Notes: generated from the letters alone by a model not told the origin. A stretch of DNA of 64,000 nt from Azorinus chamasolen (GCA_963576725.1 OY755247.1:17672526-17736525), one strand, 5' to 3'. Numbered from the stretch's first letter, positions 23,171-33,893 are shown. Made by a program: numbers and translations.

Positions 23171-23641
23171 TAGCTCATGCCATTGGATTGAAACTTCATA
23201 CATGGAAAGAGCATGATGAGAGAAAATGTCATGTGCAAGAGCCATAACTCTCACCTCAATATTTTTGGAGGTATTACCCTTTGTTACGTTTTTGTCCGAT
23301 TAATTACTCCTGTTCTACTGATGTTATTGGAATGACATTTCATTCATGGAAAGAGCATGCAGAAAGGAAGTGTCATACACAAGGGACATATCTCTGGTAT
23401 CTATATTTTTGGAGTTCTTAGCTGGAAAAATGTGGTGTGGAATGCGCATAATGAGGGGGTATCATTCTTCATGTCCATGACTATGGTAGCAACATTTTGA
23501 ATTATTTCCCTGTACATATTGTTTTTGTTAGAGTTGTTTGTCTGTCTGTTTGTCACACATCTTATCCGGTCGATTTCTTATGTACAGAAATGAGACGATA
23601 CGTCGCAGTGTGTATGTGTTGGTGTGAGGGGTGTATGTATG

Positions 23642-23676
<35 letters not shown>

Positions 23677-23711
23677 GGGGGGGGCTTTGTTTTTGTGACA
23701 AAAACCTCTAG
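23171..23711 (+). mobile_element. Truncated tandem-core Helitron-like element
   Basis: Starts abruptly at the composite's right terminus with 'tagctcatgccattggattgaaacttcat', which is a core unit of the 30434-31756 family. It ends 'CTTTGTTTTTGTGACAAAAACCTCTAG'-T, the Helitron-like hairpin plus CTAG. A (GT)n/(G)n tract lies at 23640-23685. The composite seems to have inserted into, or recombined with, this element, because its 5' part is missing. Confidence 0.7.
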
Positions 23712-23719
23712 TTTATTAT

Positions 23720-24750
23720 TTATCTAATGTTTTACCGCATATCAATAGCTAATGGTTATGTAACCCGCATAAAAATATAACAAAAAGTAAAAAATATTGT
23801 TGTTTTATAAAAAATAATAATATCAGGGTAACAAACAATAATAAAACGTAAAAATGAAGATAAACGTGTAGAATCATCTGAATGATCTGATGATAACGGA
23901 TGGTATTGCCCAGTCGGCCTTTAGCCATAATCTAACTCGAAGCTCCCGCGAGAAGTGGATTAAACGTGTTGATTACAGTGAATGAGACCATGTCGAATGT
24001 ACAAATGTTTCTAAATGGTGTGTTTAGTTTTGCTAGAATTGCGATTCAGATGCTGATGACTTTAGCTACTGACATCAGTGACGTGTATCAAGTAGTCCCA
24101 TACTATGTTCCAATTAGCCCCGAGTATGGGGTTTGTTGATACAATAAAAGGGCTATTTAAATCTTTTTATATATTCGTTAACTTCAATTCTGTGTCCTAA
24201 ACTATCCCTTGTTCAATTAAAGCTCATTCAATACATTCAGACTTGTACCACTGATTTTCCATATGTTCCAAATCAGATGAAATAAAACACAAAATGTAAA
24301 TAATGTACCAACTAGCCCCGGTCTCCCCTACATGTATTTTTGAAATTCTATTTCTTTCATACCAGATCTTAGCAACAACGTCGCACGACCATTGATAAAA
24401 TATACATCAGGAAACATTGCAATGCCGCAATGGAATCGAATTTCTGTATTTGAATTTCCGTTCTACCCCAACAATAATACCATTGATATTCGATATTTCA
24501 TAGCAGTTCACAAAATATTGAAAAAGTATCGAAGAATCAACCGTGGCTGTTATAATCAAATAATTCTTTTCACCCAATTAAACATAATTAGTCACAAATT
24601 TCATGGATTTGGACGATATAATAGTTTAACAGATTTAAAACTATACGTTAACCAATTTTAACTACTGTAGCAGCAGAGCAAACAGTTATTTATCGAGAGT
24701 TTGTGGATGAAAAACACCTCGATCTAAAGCAGGCAAAGTGTTAACCGACC
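23720..24750. other. No gene seen
   Basis: AT-rich, without recognisable repeat ends. The 89-codon frame at 24392-24661 shows no domain I know. Confidence 0.4.
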
Positions 24751-24964
24751 TTAACCCTTTCCCTGGTCTATGTTTATTTCAACTTTCAAAAATATTTACT
24801 TAATTAATATTTTGAGACAAAATAGATATAATGAAATATGGAAGGTGGAACATTGTAGCCATTTTTGAACGTAAAGAATCAGAAATTATATTAGCAAACA
24901 GAGCAGATGCTGATCAGACGGGTGGCCGCTCCTATAAAGGAGCCGTCTAATCAGCGTCTGCTCT
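24751..24964. mobile_element. TTAA-type hairpin MITE, right end missing
   Basis: The left end is TTAACCCTTTCCCTGG. The hairpin from 24893 pairs GCAAACAGAGCAGATGCTGATCAGACGG with its complement around CCGCTCCTATAAAGGAG, but stops at '...GCGTCTGCTCT', where the next insertion begins. The TTAA right terminus is absent. Confidence 0.7.
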
Positions 24965-25313
24965 ACATCTACATCTACATAATACACGCTACCGTCATCC
25001 TTGACTACTATAGTGCGGTGGTGGCTTGCGTAAGAAAAGGGTAAAGAGAAGTATTAGAACAGTTAGACATTAGTAAAGTAAAGATAGAAGAAACAAGAAC
25101 TATCTTTAAAAAAGATATTCAGCGGCATTCAAATATTGACATAATGTACAAAACAATAATGGTATTAAAGAGGAAGTTCCTACAATGATCGCATATTTCC
25201 AATAGTAACATAAAACTTGGTATTTGTTATGCTCTATCATTATTATGTTGATTTGCCTTTGCTATAAGCATATAATGTATGTTTTATGCAATAAAGAAAT
25301 TGTATTGTATTAT
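24965..25313 (+). mobile_element. Probable 5'-truncated LINE 3' end (3'UTR with tail)
   Basis: About 350 bp inserted in the stem of the preceding hairpin. It has an AATAAA signal (25292) followed by a short repetitive tail, 'gaaattgtattgtattatatt', typical of non-LTR retrotransposon 3' ends. No coding part remains. The other half of the split hairpin is not found after the tail, so a deletion may have accompanied insertion. Confidence 0.5.
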
Positions 25314-25737
25314 ATTATTATGAAGGTTCCCAATTTGAACTTATATCGAAAAATACCCCTGTGATACAAATAAACCGATTTCATCAATACTGATAATTTT
25401 TGTTCTACAACACAATATTATCGGACTTTTCCGTTAAATTCTTCCGCGTTTTGCCGATGATCACCCGATCCCTCGATTGTCTACGTAATAGCTTTCTCCG
25501 AAGTACTCGGAGAATCGCGAGTATGGCGAACAGTTACGAAAATAAAACCCAACCCGAATAAAACTGAAACATCGGGGAGTAAAACCGGGATCGGCGATAT
25601 CAAACACATGGATGTTTTGTCATTATAAACGGTAATTGGATGGGGCTTTTGCGATTTACTACTTTTCAGCATATAAACAAATGAGTTTTGTATATTTTAA
25701 GTGTTTATGAAACGCGTCAAATGTAGGGACATCCCCT

Positions 25738-25932
25738 TTAACCCATTTGGTAAAATATGGAAATGAGATTTATAAACACAAATTTCAAAGAAATAAAGCA
25801 CAGATGTAGAAATAGAGATTGAGAAAAAAGTGAAGTCCTTGAGCAGTCACCGGCTTTTCAAGACGGCGTCTGATCTGGGACTGCACTATTTGTCGTGGTG
25901 CATTTATGCGACATCAGCAGTGAAAGGGTTAA
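25738..25932. mobile_element. TTAA-bounded MITE with a decayed hairpin
   Basis: The left end TTAACCCATTTGG and right end 'atcagcagtgaaagggttaa' carry TTAA at both tips. The internal segment 'gagcagtcaccggcttttcaagacggcgtctgatctgggactgc' still shows the GTCTGATCTGGG arm, but its partner is eroded. Confidence 0.6.
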
Positions 25933-26149
25933 AAACAATTTACAATGTAGCACCATAAAGAGCTTTCGCATTGTGTGTTTTGTCAAACAGAATAGCGAAA
26001 ATATTCGCATGGTGTTGTTGTTTTTTCATTTTCAACCACCCACTCCCTCTTTTTGTTAAAAATGTCATTTTTCTATTTCAAATAGATTTGATCCTGGTGA
26101 AACATCGAATTACTTAGCGTCTAATCTGGACCCTCATTGTTTTCAAAGG

Positions 26150-26440
26150 TAATCACACATCAGCGAATGCAACGAAAGTGTAAACACTTTAGGCTCCCGT
26201 TGGAGCTTTCTGATCTGGGTCTACTCTTTTTTGCATATGCGTAGAAAGGCGTATCTATGGAATACGGGGTTAAATGGTTCTGTTTTTAAACTTTATCTCG
26301 CTATTCGCGATCTGGCCCACACTTTCAAAACAGCTTAGATCCGACCGAGGCACCGAGCAACTCGGTATCTTATCAGGATCCACTCGGCCACTAGTTTCTC
26401 AAAAAGCGTGGTCGAATTGAGCTTTGAAATGCCTTTAACC
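26150..26440. repeat. Two degenerate hairpin cores
   Basis: Around 26170-26240: 'gtaaacactttaggctcccgttggagctttctgatctgggtctactc'. Around 26325-26385: 'agatccgaccgaggcaccgagcaactcggtatcttatcaggatcc', a relative of the GGATCC-GAGACGCCGAGT hairpin. The ends are not clear. Confidence 0.5.
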
Positions 26441-26570
26441 CATTTGCTCCCATGATCGCATATATGGGACCACTGTGGTGATCTCTAATTCGTCGCCGCT
26501 AGCGTGCAGAGAGTTTAACCATTTTCCTCATACAATCGCCTTTACACGTCTTTACATATCATCATTATCG

Positions 26571-26649
26571 TCATAATAATAATAATAATAATAATAATTA
26601 TAATAATCGTCATCATCATCATCATCATCATATCATCATCATTATCATT

Positions 26650-26715
<66 letters not shown>

Positions 26716-26815
26716 GTCGTCGTCATCATTATCATCATCATCATTATCATCATCATCATCATCATCGTCATCATCGTCATCATCATCACCATCATCATCG
26801 TTGCCGTCATCATCA
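26571..26815. repeat. (ATA)n then (ATC)n microsatellite
   Basis: About 245 bp of nearly pure trinucleotide repeat, mainly ATC/TCA with scattered ATT and GTC. The poly-Met frame on the minus strand is a product of the repeat. Confidence 0.95.
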
Positions 26816-26999
26816 TCTGTTACAGGAACCGTCTGATCTTGGTCTGCTCTGCTTATGTAATTATAATATATATGTCTCTACAGATTCGATCAGTACCCAA
26901 ACATCATGTGTAAATATGGAATTATAAAAAAACAGCTAATACATATTCACGATGCCATTATTTTTTACATGAATATGGAATAGGGAATGACTAAAGAAA

Positions 27000-27520
27000 C
27001 ATTTTGAACATCCTCTGAACTTTGATTATCACCTATTAAGATAACTTTTACAAGCTAGCACCCGCATCTGTTATCTCCTTTAAACTATCATTCTCCCTAT
27101 AGTTACATATCAAACTGGACGCTTATCGCAGATATCAGAGTGACCAACACCGAGACGAGAACATTGCTTTGATGTGAATTGTCTTCTACAGCAGAAAGGA
27201 AAAGCAAACCAACACGCCACCGCCACTACTGTCGACGTCACAAGCATCATCAACAGCAGGAGTAGCAGCAACATCAGCAGCAACAAACAATGTAGGGTTC
27301 CTCTGATCTGGGTCTACAATGCCTTTCTATGTCCCATTTATGGATTCACGGGTGGTTATATATAGGTTAATTAGGTTAATCTTTAATAAGAAATATCCCT
27401 TCCCCTGTTTTATTAAATAATGACATCATGAATGGTCGCGTAAGATAAGCTCTACTTAAGTGCTCTACTCGGAGCACTGTAACGCCCCTTGTTGATTAAG
27501 ATGATCGCTCTGCAGGTAAC
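27000..27520. other. No gene seen
   Basis: A 63-codon frame at 27174-27365 contains Ser/Asn runs from a CAGCAG-rich stretch and a partial 'gttcctctgatctgggtctac' hairpin arm (about 27295-27320). Nothing here supports a gene. Confidence 0.4.
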
Positions 27521-27526
27521 AGGGCA

Positions 27527-27923
27527 CTATACCTGGTCCCATTCGGGTAAGGCAGATCCAACCTCTGGGGCCATGATCTTCAAACGAGTATATTCGAAGG
27601 GTCGCAAACACAACCCTTTTTTAGTAGGTACTACCTCTTCCTCCGGTCTCCAGTACTGTCTAATGTCTACGCAATGGTTGCTTTCCGTAACGCTGCAATA
27701 CACGTTTCCGCCCAGGTGGGTGTTATATGCCTGGTTGTTCTTGTGAGCCTGATCTGTAGAGTCCAAGGAATTTACTAATTTTTTCAATCTCTTCACAGTC
27801 AAACTGATTCCTTTTCTTGGTGGGCATGTCTTTTGACCATTCCCTCAGGTCGACGCGTGATTCTCCTTTCCATTTGGTAATCATGATGTAGCGATCGTTG
27901 CCTAGATGAAACTTAAGAGCCAT
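27527..27923 (-). pseudogene. PC4-like (transcription coactivator p15) protein with two tandem domains, frameshifted
   Basis: Two frames on the minus strand together read as two PC4-type single-stranded-DNA-binding domains. Domain 1 starts at ATG 27923: 'FHLGNDRYIMITKWKGESRV', then DLREW. Its usual 'KKGISLT' strand appears only after a shift into the second frame. The break is an A-run at 27812-27815, where one base fewer would restore the frame. Domain 2 follows: 'LGGNVYCSVTE', 'HCVDIRQYW', then 'PTKKGLCLRPFEYTRL', ending at a stop at 27527-27529. In PC4 these strands bind DNA and the I/LREYW and KKGISL blocks are the signature. The start is uncertain: the open frame continues upstream, but through a (GT)n tract. 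The copy could be a pseudogene, a sequencing indel in an A-run, or a gene with an upstream exon. Confidence 0.7.
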
Positions 27924-28037
27924 GTTTCTGCGATGCAGATGTACTGGTACAGTATGGATTTCTTTTCCGTTATATAGATGAAGAATCGTCCTCACGCATG
28001 CGCATGGTTCATTACGTAGGGATGACGTTGACAAGAA

Positions 28038-28061
28038 GTGTGTGTGTGTGTGTGTGTGTGT

Positions 28062-28125
<64 letters not shown>
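28038..28125. repeat. (GT)n(GA)n microsatellite
   Basis: About 32 GT units with one TCTG break, followed by about 12 GA units. It lies just upstream of the PC4-like frame on the minus strand. Confidence 0.95.
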
Positions 28126-28248
28126 ACAGTGATGGCTGGGGCTGGGGCGTGCTTGGGGTAGGACATTGTGGAGGAGGCGTGGGGGCGTGTTTGGGGCTAA
28201 ACAAATGCGTGTTTGGGGCTAAACAAACCTCCATACTACTTTTGTATC

Positions 28249-28496
28249 TTAACTCTTTCCCTGTTCAATATTTATGTAATAAATAATGGCATGGTGAAAA
28301 TTTATCAGCTGAATTTTTAAAATGGCATATTGTACTTAGAGCTTTTTGTATTGGTAGAAACTGTAGTCAGAATTATTATATTTTCACCAGCAAACAGGGT
28401 AGACCCTGATCAGACGTATCCCACAGGGACGGTCTGATATGGGTCTACTCTGTTTGCAAATGCGTGAAGAAGATTTTATATGAAGGAAATGGTTGA
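28249..28496. mobile_element. TTAA-type hairpin MITE (GATCAGACGG core, hairpin at right)
   Basis: The ends are TTAACTCTTTCCCTG and AAGGAAATGGTTGA. The hairpin at 28390-28457 pairs GCAAACAGGGTAGACCCTGATCAGACG with its complement, with two mismatches, around TATCCCACAGGGACG. The central tip has changed from CTCCTATAGGAG to TCCCACAGGGA while staying self-complementary. Confidence 0.8.
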
Positions 28497-28659
28497 TTTG
28501 TAGTGTCGCATATTGCGGCATAATAATGATAATGTCCGTATTCTCTGTCGTAAACGTCGACGTCATGTGTAACGCCAGGGGACACCAGTAGCGTACGTCA
28601 CGTAACTGATGAACTTTGCGAGATTTCTATTGTACTGCGAGATATCTCTAGTCATTAAG

Positions 28660-28930
28660 TGCAGTCAGATACTATAGTCAAACAACTAGGTCTGACGTGT
28701 CAAAGGTCAGCCGAGTCCATTTTTTAGGGAGATCAGTATTCCGCATGTTCTCGGACCATGTTTTAAAAAGACGAGTTTAGTATATTAGATAAAATTGAAG
28801 GCGGAATTGTTGTCAGCAGTTCAGCGCAGTGGGTAAAGTCTTGGTACGCAGAAGACATTGCGAGAATGGTTTTTATTGAGCGTGGGTTCGAATCCCGTGT
28901 CGACCTTAAACTTTTTTTTTAAATTTTGAA
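28660..28930 (+). mobile_element. tRNA-derived SINE copy 1 (plus), paired with an inverted copy
   Basis: 'tatagtcaaacaactaggtctgac...ccgagtccattttttagggagatcag' (28675-28740) matches the reverse complement of about 29362-29443. After about 70 bp comes a tRNA-like module (28812-28905) and an oligo-T run. A- and B-box pol III promoter features in that module and a T-run end fit a SINE. The inverted partner is 29165-29455. Confidence 0.65.
28812..28905 (+). ncRNA. tRNA-like module of SINE copy 1
   Basis: GTCAGCA pairs with TGTCGAC at the other end (6 of 7, one G-U). The D-arm-like 'TCAGCGCAGTGGGTAAAG' contains an A box, and 'GTGGGTTCGAATCCCGT' is a good T arm with a B box. GTCTT and AAGAC form an anticodon-like stem with a 9-nt loop, followed by an overlong AT-rich insert. 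It is not a standard tRNA. Confidence 0.55.
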
Positions 28931-29164
28931 TGAATAGTAGAGTATTATTTTATGTCATATTGTATAATTGTAATGGCCATTTATGCACATGTTCGTCTAT
29001 GTTAGGGAAGGGAGCCTTTGTTTGAGCTCGAGTCCTATATTAGCCATATTTTCTATAATAATGATATTAATGAAATCGATGCGAAAATATGAATATCAAT
29101 ATAAGTTTTAGCAAATGTCTTGTACAAGTGGCTTCTTAATGCACAACAAAACCAATGCTCTTAA

Positions 29165-29455
29165 GGGAACTTTCCTTAATATTTTTAGCAAAAAAAATAT
29201 TTTAAGTTGATGCGAGACTCGAACCTGCGCCTAATAAAATGTTCGCCGATCATATACTTCTTTATGGTCCTACGACTTATCCACTACACTATGTTTCCGA
29301 TAACAAATGCGCTTATTCTATATATACCTATATTACTGAACATTTTCTTTTATAAATGGCACGTGGATATCCGAAATGCTGATCTCCCTTAAAAATGGAC
29401 TCGGCGAACCCGTGACCCGTCAGACCTAGTTGTTTGACTATACCACCGGATATCG
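29165..29455 (-). mobile_element. tRNA-derived SINE copy 2 (minus)
   Basis: On the minus strand: 'ggtatagtcaaacaactaggtctgacgggtcacgggttcgccgagtcca', a spacer, then a tRNA-like module (29206-29300) and 'ttaaaatattttttttgc'. The first block itself looks tRNA-like (GGTGGTATAGTC and GGGTTCGCCGAGTCC), so the element may carry two tRNA-related heads in tandem. Confidence 0.6.
29206..29300 (-). ncRNA. tRNA-like module of SINE copy 2
   Basis: Minus strand: 'ACATAGTGTAGTGGATAAGTC' (A box region) and 'GGCGCAGGTTCGAGTCTCGC' (T arm and B box), with an overlong insert between. It has the same plan as 28812-28905 but the primary sequence has diverged. Confidence 0.5.
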
Positions 29456-29704
29456 ACCGTCGCTTCACGGGGTACACGTGCAAGACAACTTAACCGGGTC
29501 TTTAGCCTAAGCGCGTAGCTGATTATTGATAAAAATCCAGGTCATCATGTACCCCCATCGAATACATGTATAAAAAGACATAGTTTGTTTATCTATACAT
29601 TATTTATGTGTTATATTGATGAGATAATACTATTTCGGGATGTACATGTATATAAAATTAAAAAAAAACCTGGACTTTTTGGGCTCAGCATATATTCTTC
29701 TATA

Positions 29705-29810
29705 AGCAAACAGAGCAGACGATTCCAACAGGGCTGTCTAATCTGGGTTTACTCTGTTTTTAAATACATGTACATTAAAATGCGTATATATGGAGTAGAG
29801 GGTTAAATAT
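29705..29810. repeat. Partial hairpin MITE
   Basis: GCAAACAGAGCAGACGATTCC and GGGTTTACTCTGTTT with a shortened inner stem (AACAGGGCTGTCTAATCT). The right end is '...atggagtagagggttaaa'. The left end was not found. Confidence 0.55.
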
Positions 29811-29989
29811 CTTTTGAAGAGAACAACACCAATATGCATGTAGATTTAATTTCCATTGAAAACTACTCTTCAGTATTGGTTATCGTAGTTTGTTATCGTC
29901 CATGGTTGAAACATGTGCACCATCATAACAACAAATATATTGTCGCATCGTGCAATATTTGTGAATAAAACTCTTAACAAAACAAATAC

Positions 29990-30249
29990 TTAACCCTTGA
30001 GCCATTTTCTCCATGAATATTCATGTAAGAAAAACAAATACATCATGAATATTAATCCGATTAATTCATGTCAATGACACGTGAATACAAGAAATTTTGA
30101 GCATGACATAAACTGTAGAGTCATGTCTATATCATTCGATAAGAAAACAGAGCAGACCCTGATCAGACGGCTCCTCTAGGAGCCGTCTGATCTGGGTCTA
30201 CTCTGTTTGCAAATGCGTGAAAACACGTTTATATGAGGGAAAGGGTTAA
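29990..30249. mobile_element. TTAA-bounded hairpin MITE (GATCAGACGG core)
   Basis: The left end is TTAACCCTTGAGCC and the right end GAGGGAAAGGGTTAA. The hairpin at 30145-30208 pairs AAACAGAGCAGACCCTGATCAG with its complement around ACGGCTCCTCTAGGAGCCGT. It contains CATGAATATTCATG (about 30012-30025) and further ATGAATATTAAT steps. Confidence 0.85.
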
Positions 30250-30280
30250 GGCTTGACCGGGTAGTGGCGGCTTTTAACTC

Positions 30281-30410
30281 CAAAGCAAACAGAGTAGACT
30301 CAGATCAGACGGCTCATTCAGGAATCCTCTGATCTGGATCTGCTCGGAGCAAATTGATTTTACACAATTGTTAGCTTACTATTTTTTTGATCTGGATCTG
30401 CTCGGAGCAA
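30281..30410. repeat. Partial hairpin with a tandem duplicated arm
   Basis: GCAAACAGAGTAGACTCAGATCAGACGG at 30284 is partly mirrored by 'tcctctgatctggatctgctcgg'. The arm 'gatctggatctgctcggagcaaatt' is then repeated at 30388-30412. Confidence 0.55.
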
Positions 30411-30433
30411 ATTAATTTTACACCATGTTTATT

Positions 30434-31756
30434 ATGTCTCCCCCCCATATTTATATGGGGGAGACATATTGTTTTCGTGAGAGTTGTCTGTCTGTCCGTC
30501 TGTCCGTCTGTCCGTCTGTCTGTCTGTCCGTCTGTCCGTCTGTCTGTCACACTTTTTGTCCGGACGATAACTTCAATATGCCTGATGCCAGTTGATTGAA
30601 ACTTCATATATGGAAAGAGCATAATGAGAGGAAGTGTCATGCACAAGGTCCATAACTCTGGCTTCACTAATATTGGAGTTATTGCCCTTTGTAAAAAAAT
30701 CACACTTTTTTGTCCGGACGATAACTCCTACATGCCTGATGCCATTGGATTGAAACTTCATATATGGAAAGAGCATAATGAGAGGAAGTGTCATGCACAA
30801 GGTCCATAACTCTGGCTTCACTAATATTGGAGTTATTGCCCTTTGTAAAAAATATTATAATTTTTTGTCCGGACAATAACTTCAATATGCCTGATGCCAT
30901 TGGATTGAAACTTCATATATGGAAAGATCATAACGAGAGGAAGTGTCATGCAGAAGGTACATAGCTCTGGCTTCACTAATATAGGAGTTATTGCCCTTTG
31001 TAAAAAAATCACACTTTTTTGTCCGGACGATAACTTCTATATAGCTCATGCCATTGGATTGAAACTTCATATATGGAAAGATCATAACGAGAGGAAGTGT
31101 CATGCACAAGGTCCATAACTCTGGTTTCACTAATATTGGAGTTATTGCCCTTTTTAAAAACAATCACAATTTTTTGTCCGGATGATTACTCCTATGTGAC
31201 ACATGCCATTGGAGTGAAACTTCATACATGGAACAATCATAATAAGAGAAAGTGTCATGCATAAGATCCGTAACTCCAGCTTCAATAAATTTAGAGTTAT
31301 TGCCCCTTGTACATTTGTTTAATTCTTTCTTGTCCGGACGATAACTCCTTCATAGCTCTTGCCATCGTATTGGAACTTCATATATGGAAAGAGCATGATG
31401 AGAGAAAGTGTCATGAACAAGGGCCATAATTCTGGCTTCAATACTTTTGGAGTTATTGCCCTTTGTTACTTTTTTTGGCCGATCAATAACTCCTATTGAC
31501 TGATGCTATTGGAATGACGTTTTATTTTTGGAAAGAGCATGATGAAAGTAAGTGTCATGCACAAGGGCCATAAATCTGGTATCAGTATTTTTGGAGTTAT
31601 TAGCTGTTATCATTTTCTTCTTGAAAAATGTAGTGTGGAAAACGCATAATGAGGGGAAGTATCATTCGTCAAGACCATAACATTTTTAGTGATTTCCCTT
31701 TACATATTGTTTTTATTAGAGGGGAGACATCCGTTTTTTTGACAAAAACCTCTAGT
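30434..31756 (+). mobile_element. Tandem-core Helitron-like element
   Basis: It begins TATGTCTCCCCCCCATATTTATATGGGGGAGACAT (a 5' hairpin), then a (GTCT/GTCC) tract at 30488-30548. About seven units of 154 bp follow ('ttttgtccggacgataactcc...ttattgccctttgta'). The end is 'GAGGGGAGACATCCGTTTTTTTGACAAAAACCTCTAG'-T. The first four units are highly similar and later ones diverge. Frames of 60-110 codons are by-products of the array. Confidence 0.8.
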
Positions 31757-31834
31757 TCTACTATATTTTCAAAAATTAAACTATAGGCCTAATCAGTTTG
31801 TCTGCCAAAATGAAATCATGATGTCAAATAATCT

Positions 31835-31890
31835 GGATCCTGATCAGACGCCGAGTTACTCGGCATCTCATCTATATCCAAACTGTATAG
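31835..31890. repeat. Hairpin core, GGATCC-GAGACGCCGAGT family
   Basis: 'ctggatcctgatcagacgccgagttactcggcatctcatctatatccaaactg': near-palindromic arms around CCGAGTTACTCGG. Confidence 0.65.
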
Positions 31891-31928
31891 GTAATTAGCT
31901 TACTCATCCACCCACAGCAGGCTAAAGT

Positions 31929-32178
31929 TTAACCCTTTCCCTCATATAAACGAGTTTTCACACATTTGCAAACAGAGTAGACCCAGATCAGACGGCTCCT
32001 ATAGATGCCGTCTGATCAGGATCTGCCTTGTTTGCTATTGGATTTTGATTGATTTGTTTCTTTAGTTTCTAAAATGGCTACAATATTGTAACTTCAATAT
32101 TTCATTATACCTATTTTGTCCATGAATATTCAGTAGGTATTGAAATATGGAATAAACATAGAACAGGGAAAGGGTTAC
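31929..32178. mobile_element. TTAA-type hairpin MITE (hairpin at left)
   Basis: The left end is TTAACCCTTTCCCTCATATAAACG and the right end AACAGGGAAAGGGTTAC. The hairpin at 31968-32035 pairs GCAAACAGAGTAGACCCAGATCAG with its complement around ACGGCTCCTATAGATGCCGT. It is one of three consecutive elements. Confidence 0.85.
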
Positions 32179-32315
32179 ATAATATACATGTAGATCTGAT
32201 TCTCTAGTGACTGACTTAGTCAAACTTTCATGTGTTCATGATGTGAATATAAAATTTCATCTAATTTATATTTATCCATTAATTATTTCTTAATAATTAT
32301 TCATGAGGTAAGAGG

Positions 32316-32536
32316 TTAACCCTTTCGCTGCCAAACGCTGTCGTCTGCTAATTTTGTCGTCTGCTACAAATTTTCATTCTTTTGATTTTCTTCATTTTTG
32401 TTTCAAAAACATAGTAACAGTAACACACAGTTTGGATCCTGATGAGACACCGAGTTACTCGGAGTCTCATCTGGATCCAATTTTAAACTGTTTGCATGGG
32501 TAATCACAGATCCGGCAATGGCAGCGAAAGGGTTAA
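32316..32536. mobile_element. TTAA-bounded hairpin MITE (GAGACxCCGAGT core)
   Basis: Long matching ends, TTAACCCTTTCGCTGCCA and TGGCAGCGAAAGGGTTAA. The hairpin at 32432-32480 pairs TTGGATCCTGATGAGACACCGAG with its complement around TTACTCGG. Its final TTAA is the first TTAA of the next element. Confidence 0.9.
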
Positions 32537-32780
32537 CCCTTTCCCTTATGTAAGCGCATTTTGACGCATCTGCAAACAGAGTAGACCCAGATCAGACGGC
32601 TCCTATAGGAGCCGTCTGATCAGGGTCTGCTGTGTTTGCTTATGGTGCAATATAGATCTGATTATATAGCTTCTGTCTGACACAAAATGCCATGTGTTCA
32701 TATGTCATTATAAAAAATATCTTATCAATATGCATGACGTCATTATTTCATACATGAATATTCATCAGGGAAAGGGTAAA
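32533..32780. mobile_element. TTAA-type hairpin MITE (GATCAGACGG core), abutting the previous one
   Basis: It begins TTAACCCTTTCCCTTATG and ends CAGGGAAAGGGTAAA. The hairpin at 32572-32639 pairs almost perfectly, with the inner 24 bp perfect (AGACGGCTCC and GGAGCCGTCT). The two elements share TTAA 32533-32536. Confidence 0.85.
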
Positions 32781-33718
32781 CCGTTTACTTCATGATTATT
32801 CATATAAGAAATAATTACTTTATAGATAGTCAAGCGGAAAGCTCTAGATGACTGTGTCCCCGCTTCAAGCAATCGCATGTCTTATAAACCGACATATTGC
32901 GACAATGGTACAACTTATTTTAGTGTCCGGATTAGCAAGATCCTACTGTCAAAACAAGACAAAAACTTACATGTCGTTTTCTGTCGATCTGTTTCAGGGG
33001 GTTTAATCCACTTTCCAAGAAAAACACGATTGTTTACACTGTTCTTGAATGTACTCACAATTCTTGATTGTGCTGGAAACCAACAGTATTCGGTAACCAG
33101 CGTAACTTACATAAAATTGCTGAGAAAAGAGATCGCATAAAAATGCGAATAAAACCATTTACAGTGACAAACTCATTTGAAATATTACCAGCTTCAAGAT
33201 GAATCAATGCAGCAACGATTTTGAAATTTTGTATACACGAATTTACACGTATTTCAAATTTCCTATTTATTCCGAATGAAATACAGGGTTCGGGATATAT
33301 GTAAATAAACTGTACCATCTAAATGTATTTTTCACCCTCGGGGTATTATATATAGGAGAAGCCGAGACGAACTCGAGCGGGTGAGTGTGGGACAATGGCG
33401 ATGAACAAGGCGCGAAGGATACCCCCTGTTTGAACAAATAGCGGGTAATACCGTAGCTGTCAAAACTGCGGGATGACTTGCCAAATCTATGTATATTCAT
33501 GAAAGGTGACTTGATAGCAAGGTTACGCCCAATTACAACTTGAAAGCATAAGCCTTGCCCACTCAAATAAGGTCTATGCTAAGGACACAAATAGCAGAAC
33601 AGAACAGAACAAATAGCTTGCGGATGAAAACGTATGGTTAAAAATAGACACATGACATGATTTTGTACTTAAGAATAATAAGAGCAAAAGTGATGATATC
33701 ATTATAACAATAGTAATG

Positions 33719-33859
33719 ATCAAAATATCATATTATTATTAAGTTGTCATTATTATTACTATTTTGACCATTATTATTGTTACAATTATTATTATTATCA
33801 TCACCATTATTACTATTATTTTCACCATTATTAATACTATTATTATTATTATTATTATT

Positions 33860-33893
<34 letters not shown>

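Noticed and set aside
26628..26816. Poly-Met frame on the minus strand
   Set aside because: A product of the (ATC)n repeat.
33267..33566. 99-codon minus-strand frame with 'SPLSHTHPLEFVSASPIYN'
   Set aside because: It reads well in part but matches no domain that I can name. Left uncalled.
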